Source: Roseomonas mucosa ATCC BAA-692
GTDB taxonomy: Bacteria; Pseudomonadota; Alphaproteobacteria; Acetobacterales; Acetobacteraceae
Direction of reading: 5' to 3'
NCBI RefSeq assembly: GCF_000622225.1
Contig: NZ_JHWD01000009.1
Coordinates: 39,127 to 103,126, forward strand
DNA: 64,000 nt
Shown here: one piece after another, positions 39,487 through 48,181 of the stretch
Layout of the letters: the number at the start of each line of letters is the position of its first letter
How positions within the stretch are numbered: the stretch's first letter is position 1
The notes under the pieces: model-generated
The model's database searches: none
Told to the model about the DNA's origin: nothing
Seen by the model: only the letters and a program-made list of their open reading frames with translations
Position numbers and translations under genes: made by a program

Positions 39487-40890
39487 GTGACCGTGGAATC
39501 CGCGGCCGGGGGCGGCCCGATCCAGAACCGGCTCTTCGACGAGATCGCCGTCGGCGACAGCGCCAGCCTGACGCGCACGGTCTCGCCGGAGGTGGTCGCG
39601 CTCTATGCCGCGGCCTCCGGCGCGCCGAGGCAGGCGGGCAAGCCGGTGGCGCACGGCATGCTGGCCGGGGCGCTGATCGCCAACCTGCTGGGCAACGAGC
39701 TGCCCGGCGCGGGCACCGTCTATCTCGGCCAGGAGATGCGCTTCGGCGCGCCGGTCCTGGCCGGCGACACGCTGGTGCTGCGGGTGACGGTGAAGGACAA
39801 GCAGCCCGCCCATCGGCTGGTGCTGCTCGACTGCGACTGCCGGCGCGGCGATGGCGAGGTGGTGCTGACCGGCACGGCCACCGTTTCCGCCCCCGCCGAG
39901 CGCGCCAGCAGCCCGGGCATGAGCGAGACGCCGGCGCTGATCCTGAAGCGCGCGCGGCACTACGAGGCGCTGATCCGCCGCGTCGCCGGCCATGGCACGC
40001 CGATCCCCTGCGCCGTGGCCCATCCTTGCGAGCACACGGCACTCGAGGGGCCGCTGGATGCGGGGCGGGAGGGCATCATCCGCCCGATCCTGGTCGGACC
40101 GGTGGCGAAGATCCGCGCCGTGGCGGAGGAGGCGGGGCTCGACCTCGGCGGCGTGGAGATCCAGGACGCGCCGCACAGCCATGCCGCCGCCGCCCAGGCC
40201 GTGGCGCTGGTGCGCGGCGGGCAGGCGGCGCTGCTGATGAAGGGCAGCCTGCACACGGACGAGCTGCTGCACGCCGTGCTGGACAAGGAGGCCGGGCTGC
40301 GCACCGCCCGCCGGCTCAGCCATGTCTTCATCATGGACGTGCCGACCTATCCGGAGCCGCTCTTCATCACCGATGCCGCGATCAACATCGTGCCGGACCT
40401 GAAGACCAAGGCCGACATCGTGCAGAACGTCGCCGACCTGCATCGCGGCCTGGGCCTCGGCGCGCCGCGCGTGGCCATCCTCTCGGCGGTGGAGACGGTG
40501 AACCCGGCCATCCCCGGCACGCTGGACGCGGCGGCGCTGTGCAAGATGGCCGATCGCGGCCAGATCACCGGCGCGCTGCTGGACGGGCCGCTGGCCATGG
40601 ACAATGCCATCAGCATGGAGGCCGCGCGCATCAAGGGCATCCGGTCCGAGGTCGCGGGCCGTGCCCAGGTGCTGGTGGTGCCGGACCTGGAAGCGGGCAA
40701 CATGCTGGCCAAGAACCTGACCTTCCTGGCCGGGGCGGAGGCCGCGGGCATCGTGCTCGGCGCCCGCGTGCCCATCATCCTGACCAGCCGGGCCGACAGC
40801 GTGCGGGCGCGGCTGGCCTCCTGCGCCGTGGCGGCGCTCTATGCCCAGGCCCTGGCCAAGAAGCCCGCCGCGACCGGAGCCCCCGCATGA
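39487..40890 (+). CDS. MaoC-like domain / phosphate acetyl(butyryl)transferase fusion
   Basis: 467 residues from GTG 39487, 4 bp after the DUF3141 stop. Residues 1-140 are a hot-dog MaoC-type domain (VAHGMLAGALIANLLGNELPG). The rest is a PTA/PTB domain (VGPVAKIRAVAEE, HTDELLHAVLDKEAGLRT, GRAQVLVVPDLEAGNMLAKNL). The normal hydratase-2 active site Asp-x4-His after the SG pair is missing: the text runs YAAASGAPRQAGKPVAHGM, a shortened loop. The hydratase part is therefore probably inactive. The PTA part would make acyl-phosphate from acyl-CoA for the kinase downstream. Confidence 0.85.
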   Translation: MTVESAAGGGPIQNRLFDEIAVGDSASLTRTVSPEVVALYAAASGAPRQAGKPVAHGMLAGALIANLLGNELPGAGTVYLGQEMRFGAPVLAGDTLVLRVTVKDKQPAHRLVLLDCDCRRGDGEVVLTGTATVSAPAERASSPGMSETPALILKRARHYEALIRRVAGHGTPIPCAVAHPCEHTALEGPLDAGREGIIRPILVGPVAKIRAVAEEAGLDLGGVEIQDAPHSHAAAAQAVALVRGGQAALLMKGSLHTDELLHAVLDKEAGLRTARRLSHVFIMDVPTYPEPLFITDAAINIVPDLKTKADIVQNVADLHRGLGLGAPRVAILSAVETVNPAIPGTLDAAALCKMADRGQITGALLDGPLAMDNAISMEAARIKGIRSEVAGRAQVLVVPDLEAGNMLAKNLTFLAGAEAAGIVLGARVPIILTSRADSVRARLASCAVAALYAQALAKKPAATGAPA

Positions 40891-42089
40891 GCGAGACCGT
40901 CCTTGTCCTGAACGCCGGCAGTTCCTCGATCAAGTTCCAGCTCTACGAGATCGGCGAGGGCGAGAGCCTGCGGCGCCGCTTCAAGGGGCAGATGGGCGGC
41001 ATCGGCAGCGCGGCGCCGCGCCTCCACGCCGTGGACGCGGAAGACCGCGTGCTGGTGGACGAGGCGATGGAGGCCGAGGCCGCCGACACGATGGAGGAAG
41101 GCCAGGCGGCGCTGGGCGGCTGGCTGATGGCGCATCTGGGCACCCCGCCCGTCGCCGTCGGGCATCGCGTGGTGCATGGTGGCCCGGATTTCGCCGCGCC
41201 CGTGCTGGTGGACGACGCGGTGCTGGCGGCGCTGGAGGCGCTGGTGCCGCTGGCGCCGCTGCACCAGCCCTTCAACCTCGCGCCGATCCGCTCCATCCGC
41301 GCGCGGCGGCCGGACCTGCCGCAGGTCGCCTGCTTCGACACCGCCTTCCACCGTGGCCATCCGGAGGTGGCGGAACGCTTCGCCATTCCGGAATCCCTCT
41401 ACCGGCAGGGCGTGCGGCGCTACGGCTTCCACGGCCTGTCCTACGAATACATCGCCAGGCGCCTGCCGGAGGTGGCGCCGGAGATCGCGCAGGGCCGCGT
41501 CGTGGTGGCGCATCTGGGCAACGGCGCTTCCGCCTGCGCCATCGCGGACGGGCGCAGCATGGACAGCACCATGGGCTTCACCGCGCTGGACGGCCTGCCC
41601 ATGGGCACGCGCCCCGGCAACCTCGATGCCGGGGTCGTCGTCCACCTCGCCTCCCAGGGCATGGATGCGGCGGCGTTGCAGGACTTCCTCTACCATGACT
41701 GCGGGCTGAAGGGCCTGTCCGGCTTCAGCAGCGACATGCGGGAGCTGCTGGCGAGCGACGTGCCCTCCGCCCGGCTGGCCATCGACTATTTCTGCTACCA
41801 CACCGCCAAGGCGATTGCCGCGCTGGCCACCGCCATGGGGGGGATCGACGGCATCGTCTTCACCGCCGGCGTGGGCGAGAACGCGGCCCCGGTGCGCGAG
41901 GCGATCCTGCACCACTGCGCCTGGATGGGGGTGGAACCCGACCCCGTCCGCAACGCCGCGCATGGCCCGCTGATCTCCACCGGGGACAGCTGGCTGCGCG
42001 CCTATGTCATCCCGACCAACGAGGAACGCATGATCGCCCGCCACACGCTGGACGTGCTGCGGGGCCGCGCCGGGGGAACAGCGGCATGA
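40887..42089 (+). CDS. ackA: Acetate kinase (AckA family)
   Basis: 400 residues. Starts inside the stop of the PTA fusion. Family landmarks are VLNAGSSSIKFQLYE at the N-terminus, GHRVVHGG, CFDTAFH, the catalytic Arg/His region GLSYEYIARRL, HLGNGASACAI and FTAGVGENAAPVRE. It interconverts acyl-phosphate and ADP with acid and ATP. Coupled to the PTA and FabI genes by 4-bp overlaps. Confidence 0.93.
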   Translation: MSETVLVLNAGSSSIKFQLYEIGEGESLRRRFKGQMGGIGSAAPRLHAVDAEDRVLVDEAMEAEAADTMEEGQAALGGWLMAHLGTPPVAVGHRVVHGGPDFAAPVLVDDAVLAALEALVPLAPLHQPFNLAPIRSIRARRPDLPQVACFDTAFHRGHPEVAERFAIPESLYRQGVRRYGFHGLSYEYIARRLPEVAPEIAQGRVVVAHLGNGASACAIADGRSMDSTMGFTALDGLPMGTRPGNLDAGVVVHLASQGMDAAALQDFLYHDCGLKGLSGFSSDMRELLASDVPSARLAIDYFCYHTAKAIAALATAMGGIDGIVFTAGVGENAAPVREAILHHCAWMGVEPDPVRNAAHGPLISTGDSWLRAYVIPTNEERMIARHTLDVLRGRAGGTAA

Positions 42090-42865
42090 TCCCGCGCGAA
42101 CGCGTCACGCTGGAAGGCCGGCGCGGCCTCGTCACCGGCATCGCCAATGACAGTTCCATCGCCTGGGGCTGCGCCCGCGCCTTCCGTGGCCTGGGCGCGG
42201 AGCTCGCCGTCACCTATCTGAACGACAAGGCGAGGCCGCATGTGGAGCCGCTGGCGCGGGAGCTGGAGGCGCCCATCCTCATGCCGCTGGACCTGGAGCA
42301 GCCGGGCCAGCTCGAAGCCGTTTTCGAGCGCATCGGGCGGGACTGGGGGCAGCTCGACTTCCTGCTGCATTCCATCGCCTTCGCCCCCCGCGAGGATCTG
42401 CACGGGCGCGTGGTGGACTGCTCGCGCGACGGCTTCCTGCGCGCCATGGACATCTCCTGCTGGTCCTTTCTGCGCATGGCAAAGCTCGCCGAGCCGCTGA
42501 TGATGCGCGGCGGCGCGCTCTTCTGCATGAGCTACTACGGCTCCCAGCGCGTGGTGGAGCACTACAACATGATGGGGCCGGTGAAGGCCGCGCTGGAAAG
42601 CGCCACGCGCTACCTCGCCGCCGAACTCGGGCCCCAGGGTATCCGCGTCCACGCCATCTCGCCCGGCCCGCTCAAGACCCGCGCCGCTTCCGGCATCAAC
42701 GACTTCGACGAGATGCTGGAACGCGCCCAGAGCACCGCCCCCGCCCGCAGCCTCGTCTCCATCGAGGATGTTGGCCTCGCCACCGCCTATCTCGCCACCG
42801 ATGCCGCGAAGCTCGTCACCGGGCAGACGCTCTACATCGACGGCGGCTACAACATCATGGGCTGA
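42086..42865 (+). CDS. fabI: Enoyl-[acyl-carrier-protein] reductase FabI
   Basis: 259 residues. Divergent SDR: GRRGLVTGIANDSSIAWGCA at the N-terminus, the active-site Tyr-x6-Lys in YNMMGPVK after MSYYGSQ, and HAISPGPLKTRAASGI. It reduces trans-2-enoyl thioesters with NADH. Placement at the end of the DUF3141-PTA-AckA operon is a recurrent arrangement. This may be a second, specialised FabI; the housekeeping copy may lie elsewhere. Confidence 0.9.
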   Translation: MIPRERVTLEGRRGLVTGIANDSSIAWGCARAFRGLGAELAVTYLNDKARPHVEPLARELEAPILMPLDLEQPGQLEAVFERIGRDWGQLDFLLHSIAFAPREDLHGRVVDCSRDGFLRAMDISCWSFLRMAKLAEPLMMRGGALFCMSYYGSQRVVEHYNMMGPVKAALESATRYLAAELGPQGIRVHAISPGPLKTRAASGINDFDEMLERAQSTAPARSLVSIEDVGLATAYLATDAAKLVTGQTLYIDGGYNIMG

Positions 42866-42875
42866 GGGGCGCCGA

Positions 42876-43613
42876 TCACGCCGCCGCGGCGGCGGAGGCC
42901 GAGCGGATGCCGAGATAGGCCTCGACGATGCGCCGGTCGGCCTGGAGCGCGCCCGGGTCGCCTTCCAGCACGACGGAGCCGTTTTCCAGCACGTAGCCGT
43001 AATCGGCGATGCGCAGCGCGGCGCGGGCATTCTGTTCCACCAGCAGGATGGAGACGCCGTTGCCGCGCAGGTCGGCGACGCTCTGCAGGATCTCCCGCAC
43101 CACCAGGGGGGCGAGGCCGAGGCTGGGCTCGTCGAGCATCAGCAGGCGCGGCTCGCCCATCAGGGCGCGGCCCATGGCCAGCATCTGGCGCTCGCCGCCG
43201 GACAGCGTGCCGGCCTCCTGCCGCCGCCGCTCCTTCAGGCGCGGAAAGAGGCGGAAGACCTCCTCCAGCATGGGCTCGGCGCTGCCGGAACGGCGCAGGC
43301 GGAAGCGGCCGAGGCGGAGGTTGTCCTCCACCGTCATGCTGGTGAAGAGCTCGCGCTTCTCCGGCACGAGGCTGATGCCGTCGCGCACGCGTTCCTCGAT
43401 GCCCTGCCGGGCGAGGCTGTGCCCGGCGAAGGCGACCTCGCCGCGCGACGGCAACACGCCCATGATGGCGTTCAGCAGCGTGCTCTTGCCCGCGCCGTTC
43501 GGGCCCAGGATGGTGACGATGCTGGCCTGCGGCACGGCCAGCGACACGCCGGACACGGCGGGCACGCTGTCATAGGCGACGTGCAGGTCGCGCACCGCGA
43601 GAATGGGCGTCAT
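42876..43613 (-). CDS. livF: Branched-chain amino-acid-type ABC ATPase LivF
   Basis: 245 residues. Walker [17 protein letters not shown], signature LSGGERQMLAMGRAL, Walker B LLMLDEPSLGLAPL, all LivF-like. The tail is Ala-rich. Convergent with fabI, with 10 bp between, and overlapping the upstream fused gene by 4 bp. Second ATPase of the importer. Confidence 0.9.
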   Translation of the reverse strand: MTPILAVRDLHVAYDSVPAVSGVSLAVPQASIVTILGPNGAGKSTLLNAIMGVLPSRGEVAFAGHSLARQGIEERVRDGISLVPEKRELFTSMTVEDNLRLGRFRLRRSGSAEPMLEEVFRLFPRLKERRRQEAGTLSGGERQMLAMGRALMGEPRLLMLDEPSLGLAPLVVREILQSVADLRGNGVSILLVEQNARAALRIADYGYVLENGSVVLEGDPGALQADRRIVEAYLGIRSASAAAAA

Positions 43614-45397
43614 GCCGCGCTGCCCAGATAGGCGTCGATCACCGCCGGGTTGTCCTGGATCTCCCGGGGGCGTCCCTGCGCCAGCTCGGCGCCGAAGCTC
43701 ATCACCACCAGCCGGTCGGTGAGGTTCATCACGAAATCCATGTCGTGCTCCACCAGCAGGATGGTCATGCCCTCGTCGCGCAGCCCGTCCAGCAGCCGTG
43801 CCAGCGCCTCCTTCTCCATGTGGCGCAGCCCGGCGGCGGGTTCGTCGAGGAGGAGGACCACGGGATCGAGGCAGAGCGCGCGGGCGATCTCCACCAGCCG
43901 CTGCTGGCCGAGGGAAAGCTCGCTCGCCACCAGGTGCGCGACGGCGCCGAGGCCGACACGCTCGATCTGCCGCCGCGCCTCGGCGAAGATCCGCGCCTCC
44001 TCCGCCCCGTCCAGCGCCAGCGCGCCGCGCAGCGCCCCGGCGGCGCCGCGCAGGTGGACGCCGAGCGCCACGTTGTCCAGCACGGTCATGCCGTGCACCA
44101 GCTTCACGTGCTGGAAGGTGCGGGCGATGCCGAGCCGCGCGACGCCGCGCGCCGGCAGGCCGCCGATCTCGCGGTCCAGGAAGGCGACGCGGCCGCCCGT
44201 CGCGGCCAGCACGCCGGTCAGCAGGTTGAAGGTGGTGCTCTTGCCGGCGCCGTTCGGGCCGATCAGCCCGGTGATCTCCCCGGCGCGCAGGGCGAAGCCG
44301 ACATCGTTCACCGCCACCAGCCCGCCGAAGACCTTGCGCAGCCCCTCGGCGCGCAGCACCTCCTCGCCCCGGCGCGGCTGCCGCCGCACCGGCAGGGGTC
44401 CGGCCTCCGTGGGAAGCGGGACAGGGGCGGGGGCCGAAGCCCGGCGCGCGGCGAGGCGGAAGAGGCGCGCGAAGCGGGGCCAGAGACCGTCCGGCGCGAA
44501 TTGCAGCAGCAGGATCAGCAGCGCGCCGAAGACGATGGTCTCGAAATTCCCCTGGGCGCCGATGAGCGCGGGCAGCAGCGTCTGCAACTGGTCGCGCAGC
44601 AGGGTGACGATGGCGGCGCCCAGCACCGCGCCGCCGATATGCTGCACCCCACCCGTCACGGCCATCAGCAGGTAGTCGATGCTGGTGTTCAGGCCGAAGG
44701 GGGAGGGGTTCACCGTGCGCTGGAAATGCGCGTAGAGCCAGCCCGCGAGACCCGCCAGCAGCCCGGCATAGACGAAGGCCAGGATGCGCGCGTTCAGCGT
44801 GTTCACGCCGCAGGATTCCGCCGCCATGGCGCCGCCGCGCAGCGCCCGGATGGTGCGCCCGGCGCGGGAGCGCAGCAGGTTGCGGGTCAGCAGCATGGCC
44901 GCCGCCAGGAAGAGCAGCACCAGCAGCGCGAAATGCCGCGCCTCGATCAGCGGGACGCCAAACAGGGAGACCGGCGGGATGCCGCTGATGCCGTCATAGC
45001 GGTGGAAGAGGTCGAGATTGCCGATCAGGTAGAAGAAGGAGACGTTCCAGGCGATGGTCGCGACGGCGAGGTAATGGCCCCGCAGCCGCAGCGTGATCGC
45101 GCCGATCCCCCAGGCCAGCAGCCCGGCCGCCAGCACCGAGAGCGGCAGGGTGAGCCAGGGCGAGACGCCGTGTTCCGTGGTCAGGATCGCGGTGGTGTAG
45201 GCGCCGATGCCGACGAACATCGCCTGGCCGAAGGAGATCAGCCCGCCGATGCCGGACAGCACGACGAGGCCCAGCACGGTGAGCGAGGCGATGCCGATAT
45301 AGCCTGCCAGCACCGCCCAGAAGCCCGGCAGGCCGGGCCAGAGCAGCAGCGCGGCGGCGAGCAGCAGGGCGGCGAGGGGAAGGAGGCGCGAGGCCAT
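43610..45397 (-). CDS. Fused permease-ATPase LivM-LivG
   Basis: 595 residues from ATG 45397. Residues 1-315 are a LivM permease (about ten helices, ISFGQAMFVGIGAYTTAIL). Residues about 350-595 are a LivG ATPase ([41 protein letters not shown]). A Pro/Arg-rich linker joins them. In the usual system these are separate genes; here the reading frame is continuous with no sign of an indel. The fusion enforces a 1:1 ratio. Confidence 0.9.
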   Translation of the reverse strand: MASRLLPLAALLLAAALLLWPGLPGFWAVLAGYIGIASLTVLGLVVLSGIGGLISFGQAMFVGIGAYTTAILTTEHGVSPWLTLPLSVLAAGLLAWGIGAITLRLRGHYLAVATIAWNVSFFYLIGNLDLFHRYDGISGIPPVSLFGVPLIEARHFALLVLLFLAAAMLLTRNLLRSRAGRTIRALRGGAMAAESCGVNTLNARILAFVYAGLLAGLAGWLYAHFQRTVNPSPFGLNTSIDYLLMAVTGGVQHIGGAVLGAAIVTLLRDQLQTLLPALIGAQGNFETIVFGALLILLLQFAPDGLWPRFARLFRLAARRASAPAPVPLPTEAGPLPVRRQPRRGEEVLRAEGLRKVFGGLVAVNDVGFALRAGEITGLIGPNGAGKSTTFNLLTGVLAATGGRVAFLDREIGGLPARGVARLGIARTFQHVKLVHGMTVLDNVALGVHLRGAAGALRGALALDGAEEARIFAEARRQIERVGLGAVAHLVASELSLGQQRLVEIARALCLDPVVLLLDEPAAGLRHMEKEALARLLDGLRDEGMTILLVEHDMDFVMNLTDRLVVMSFGAELAQGRPREIQDNPAVIDAYLGSAA

Positions 45398-45399
45398 GC

Positions 45400-46437
45400 T
45401 CAGTGCTCCTCGTCCAGGCTCTGCGGCATGCGCCAGGAACGCCAGAGCAGCACGGGGATGATGATCATGAAGACCAGCACCTCCTTGAAGGCGCTGGCCT
45501 GGAAGCTGGCGAAGCTTTCCACCAGCCCGATCAGCAGCGCCCCCGCCGCGGCGAGGGGATAGCTGGCCAGCCCGCCGACGATGGCGGCGACGAAGCCCTT
45601 GAGCCCGATCAGGAAGCCGGTGTCGTAGTAGATCGTGGTGAGTGCCGAGACCAGGATGCCGCTCACCGTGCCGATCGCGGCGGCGAGGCCCAGGGCGGTG
45701 CGGCCGCAGAGATCGGGCGAGATCGCCACCAGCCGGGCGCCGAGCGGGTTCACCGCCGTGGCGCGCAGCGCCTTGCCCAGCAGGCTCTGCTCGAAGAACA
45801 GGAACAGCGCCGCGATCAGCAGCAGCGTCATCAGCACCACGGCGATGGACTGGCCGGAAACCAGGAGCGGCCCGATCTCGATCACCGCGTCGGACAGCGC
45901 CTCGGTGCGGAAGCCCTCGGCGCCGAAGAAGACCAGGCCGAGCCCGGTGAGCGCCAGGTGCAGGGCGACGGAAACGATCAGCAGCACCAGCACGCTGGCC
46001 TGGATCATCGGGCGATAGACGATGTCGTAGAGGAAGACGCCCATCGGCACGACGATCAGCAATGTCAGCGCCACCATCGCCAGCGGCGGCGCGCCCAGCG
46101 CGAGGGCGGCGCGCCCCAGCCCCCAGGCCAGCAGCGGCAGCAGCACGGGCATGGCGAGGCGCCGCGCCTGCTGCGCCGGGGGCAGGCCGCGCCCGGTCCA
46201 GAGCCGCAGCAGGGCGGTGGCGAGGCCCAGCAGCATCAGCAGCCAGACCGTGCCCGGCATCTGCCCGGCCTCCAGCACCGCGAGCGTCAGCGCCCCGAAG
46301 CTCACGAATTCCCCGATCGGCACGAAGACGATGCGCGTCACGGTGAAGACGATCACCAGGGAAAGGGCGATCAGCGCGTAGATGGCGCCGCTCACGACCC
46401 CGTCCTGCAGCAGCACCAGGAGGATGGAGAGATCCAC
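45400..46437 (-). CDS. livH: Branched-chain amino-acid-type ABC permease LivH
   Basis: 345 residues, about nine helices, starting MDLSILLVLLQDGVVSGAIYAL. It contains the LivH segment GKALRATAVNPLGARLVAIS and KGFVAAIVGGLASYPLA. Slightly longer than typical LivH because of a region around residues 70-100. It follows the binding-protein gene after a hairpin and precedes the livMG fusion by 2 bp. Confidence 0.88.
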   Translation of the reverse strand: MDLSILLVLLQDGVVSGAIYALIALSLVIVFTVTRIVFVPIGEFVSFGALTLAVLEAGQMPGTVWLLMLLGLATALLRLWTGRGLPPAQQARRLAMPVLLPLLAWGLGRAALALGAPPLAMVALTLLIVVPMGVFLYDIVYRPMIQASVLVLLIVSVALHLALTGLGLVFFGAEGFRTEALSDAVIEIGPLLVSGQSIAVVLMTLLLIAALFLFFEQSLLGKALRATAVNPLGARLVAISPDLCGRTALGLAAAIGTVSGILVSALTTIYYDTGFLIGLKGFVAAIVGGLASYPLAAAGALLIGLVESFASFQASAFKEVLVFMIIIPVLLWRSWRMPQSLDEEH

Positions 46438-46463
46438 GACCGTGTTCCGTCAGAGGGAGGACC

Positions 46464-46512
46464 GGCCCTTCCCCGCCCATTTGGGCCATGCCCGGCGGGG
46501 CAGGGAAGGGCC
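46464..46512 (-). terminator. Hairpin between binding-protein gene and livH
   Basis: GGCCCTTCCC and GGGAAGGGCC flank a GC-rich loop that pairs further (CGCC/GGCG with a bulge). It sits in the 83-bp gap after the binding-protein stop. No T run follows in either direction. Such hairpins between a binding-protein gene and its permease often cause more of the binding protein to be made, by partial termination or by protecting mRNA. Confidence 0.55.
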
Positions 46513-46520
46513 GCGTGCCG

Positions 46521-47684
46521 CTACTGCGGCAGGAGCTTCCAGGTGCCGTTCTGGATGGTGACCATCACGCGCGAGGGCTCGCCCTGGCCGACATGGTCGG
46601 TCGGCGACATGGTCGCGGTGCCGTTCACGTAGACGACGCCCTTCAGCCCCTCCAGCGCATCGCGCAGCGCGGCGCGGAACTCGGGCGTGCCGGGCTTCGC
46701 CTTGTCGGCGGCGACGGGGATGGCGTGGCTCAGCAGGATGCCGGCATCATAGGCGTGCGCGCCGAAGGTGGAGACGCTGCCCTTGCCGTTCTCCGCCTCG
46801 TAGGCGTCGCGGTACTTGCGCGCCGTTTCGCGCGAGGGATGGCTGTCGGGGAGCTGGTCCACCACCACCACCGGGCCGACGGGGAGGATCTCGCCCTCCA
46901 CATCCTTGCCGCCCACGCGCAGGAAGTCGGCATTGGCCACGCCATGCGTCTGGTACACCGCGCCGCGGAAGCCGCGCTCCTTCAGCCCGCGCGCCGGCAG
47001 CGCCGCCGGCGTGCCCGCGGCGATGATGAAGACGGCGTCCGGCTTCGCGGAGACCACCTTGAGCACCTGCCCGGTGACGCTGGTGTCGGAGCGGGCATAG
47101 CGTTCCTCCGCCACGACGCGGATCTTCCGCTCCTCCAGCAGGGGCTTCATCACGCCCATCCAGCCATCGCCGTAGGAATCGCTGAAGGCCACCACGCCCA
47201 GCGTCTTCACCCCCGCCTTGGCCATGTGGTCGGCCACGGCCTGGGCCATCAGCGCATCGTTCTGCGCGGTCTTGAAGACCCAGCGGCGCCGCTCATCCAC
47301 CGGGGAGACGATGGCGGAGGAGCCGGCGAGCGAGATCATCGGCACCTTCTGCTCCGCCGCGACCTCGACCATGGCTATGGAGGCCGGGGTGACGCTGGAG
47401 CCTACCACCGCATCCACCCGGTTCTCGGCGATCAGCTTGCGCATGTTGGCGACCGCGCGGGTGGTGTCGGACCCGTCGTCGAGGATGATCCATTCCACCG
47501 GCTGGCCGCCGAACTCCTTGGGCAGCAGGCGCACCGACTTGCCCTCGGGGATGCCCAGCGAGGCACCCGGCCCTGTCTCCGACAGGGTGACGCCGATGCG
47601 GACGGGATCGGCCGCCGAGGCGGGCGAGGCAGCGGAAAGGGAAGCTCCGAGCACCAGCGCGAGGCCGGCGGCATATTTCCACAT
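46521..47684 (-). CDS. Periplasmic binding protein, LivK/Peripla_BP_6 type
   Basis: 387 residues with a clear Sec signal peptide (MWKYAAGLALVLGASLSAASPASAA). The mature chain is a leucine-binding-type fold: VRIGVTLSETGPGASLGIPEGK, DDGSDTTRAVANMRKL, VVGSSVTPASIAMVEVA. It gives the transporter its specificity; the ligand may be a branched-chain amino acid, amide or aromatic acid. First gene of the transporter operon. Confidence 0.9.
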   Translation of the reverse strand: MWKYAAGLALVLGASLSAASPASAADPVRIGVTLSETGPGASLGIPEGKSVRLLPKEFGGQPVEWIILDDGSDTTRAVANMRKLIAENRVDAVVGSSVTPASIAMVEVAAEQKVPMISLAGSSAIVSPVDERRRWVFKTAQNDALMAQAVADHMAKAGVKTLGVVAFSDSYGDGWMGVMKPLLEERKIRVVAEERYARSDTSVTGQVLKVVSAKPDAVFIIAAGTPAALPARGLKERGFRGAVYQTHGVANADFLRVGGKDVEGEILPVGPVVVVDQLPDSHPSRETARKYRDAYEAENGKGSVSTFGAHAYDAGILLSHAIPVAADKAKPGTPEFRAALRDALEGLKGVVYVNGTATMSPTDHVGQGEPSRVMVTIQNGTWKLLPQ

Positions 47685-47801
47685 CGTTTACGCTCCCTGT
47701 GGCCGGGATTCTCTGGTCCCGTGCCTCGTCATTCCCGTCCCTACGCCGGACCCGGCCCTGACGGAAGCAGGCAGCGGCGGAACGGTGATCGGAGAAAAGA
47801 A

Positions 47802-47821
47802 TTGACCAACCAGCCGGTCAA
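47802..47821. promoter_or_regulatory. Inverted repeat in promoter of the Liv-type operon
   Basis: TTGACC-N8-GGTCAA lies 118-137 bp upstream of the binding-protein ATG, in a 177-bp gap. TTGACC could also act as a -35 box on the plus strand. Candidate operator; the cognate regulator is not in the window. Confidence 0.4.
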
Positions 47822-47861
47822 ATCAACCTTTTCCATGGGTCCGGCAGGGCCGGTCCGGCGA

Positions 47862-48119
47862 TCAGGCGAAGGGGTTCTTCGTTTCGTCCACATTCCCCCC
47901 GGTGGCGACCTTGTCCGGGAGCTTCTCCGCCTCGCTCTCCAGCACCGCCAGGGCGGCGGAAAGCAGCGCGTGCAGTTCCTTCGCCAGGGCCAGCCCCTGC
48001 TTGTCCCGGGTCAGGTCCAGGCTGCCATAGAGGGCGATGCGGTCCTGGCCGTTCTCGACCTTCAGGCCGCCGATCTCGGCGGCGGCGGCATCGTCGGCGA
48101 AGGGCTTGAGCTTCGTCAT
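47862..48119 (-). CDS. Small uncharacterised cytosolic protein
   Basis: 85 residues from ATG 48119, with AAAGGAG at 8 bp. Acidic, no signal or helix. The text FADDAAAAEIGGLKVENGQDRIALYGSLDLTRDKQGLALA looks structured, followed by a helical part HALLSAALAVLESEA. I do not recognise the family. Codon use and ribosome site say it is real. It stands alone between the Liv operon and the nuclease gene. Confidence 0.72.
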   Translation of the reverse strand: MTKLKPFADDAAAAEIGGLKVENGQDRIALYGSLDLTRDKQGLALAKELHALLSAALAVLESEAEKLPDKVATGGNVDETKNPFA

Positions 48120-48181
48120 GCGGCAACTCCTTTCAGCGGCACGGGCGGGTGTTCCCGGTGGCCCGCCGGCGCGGCCGGCCA

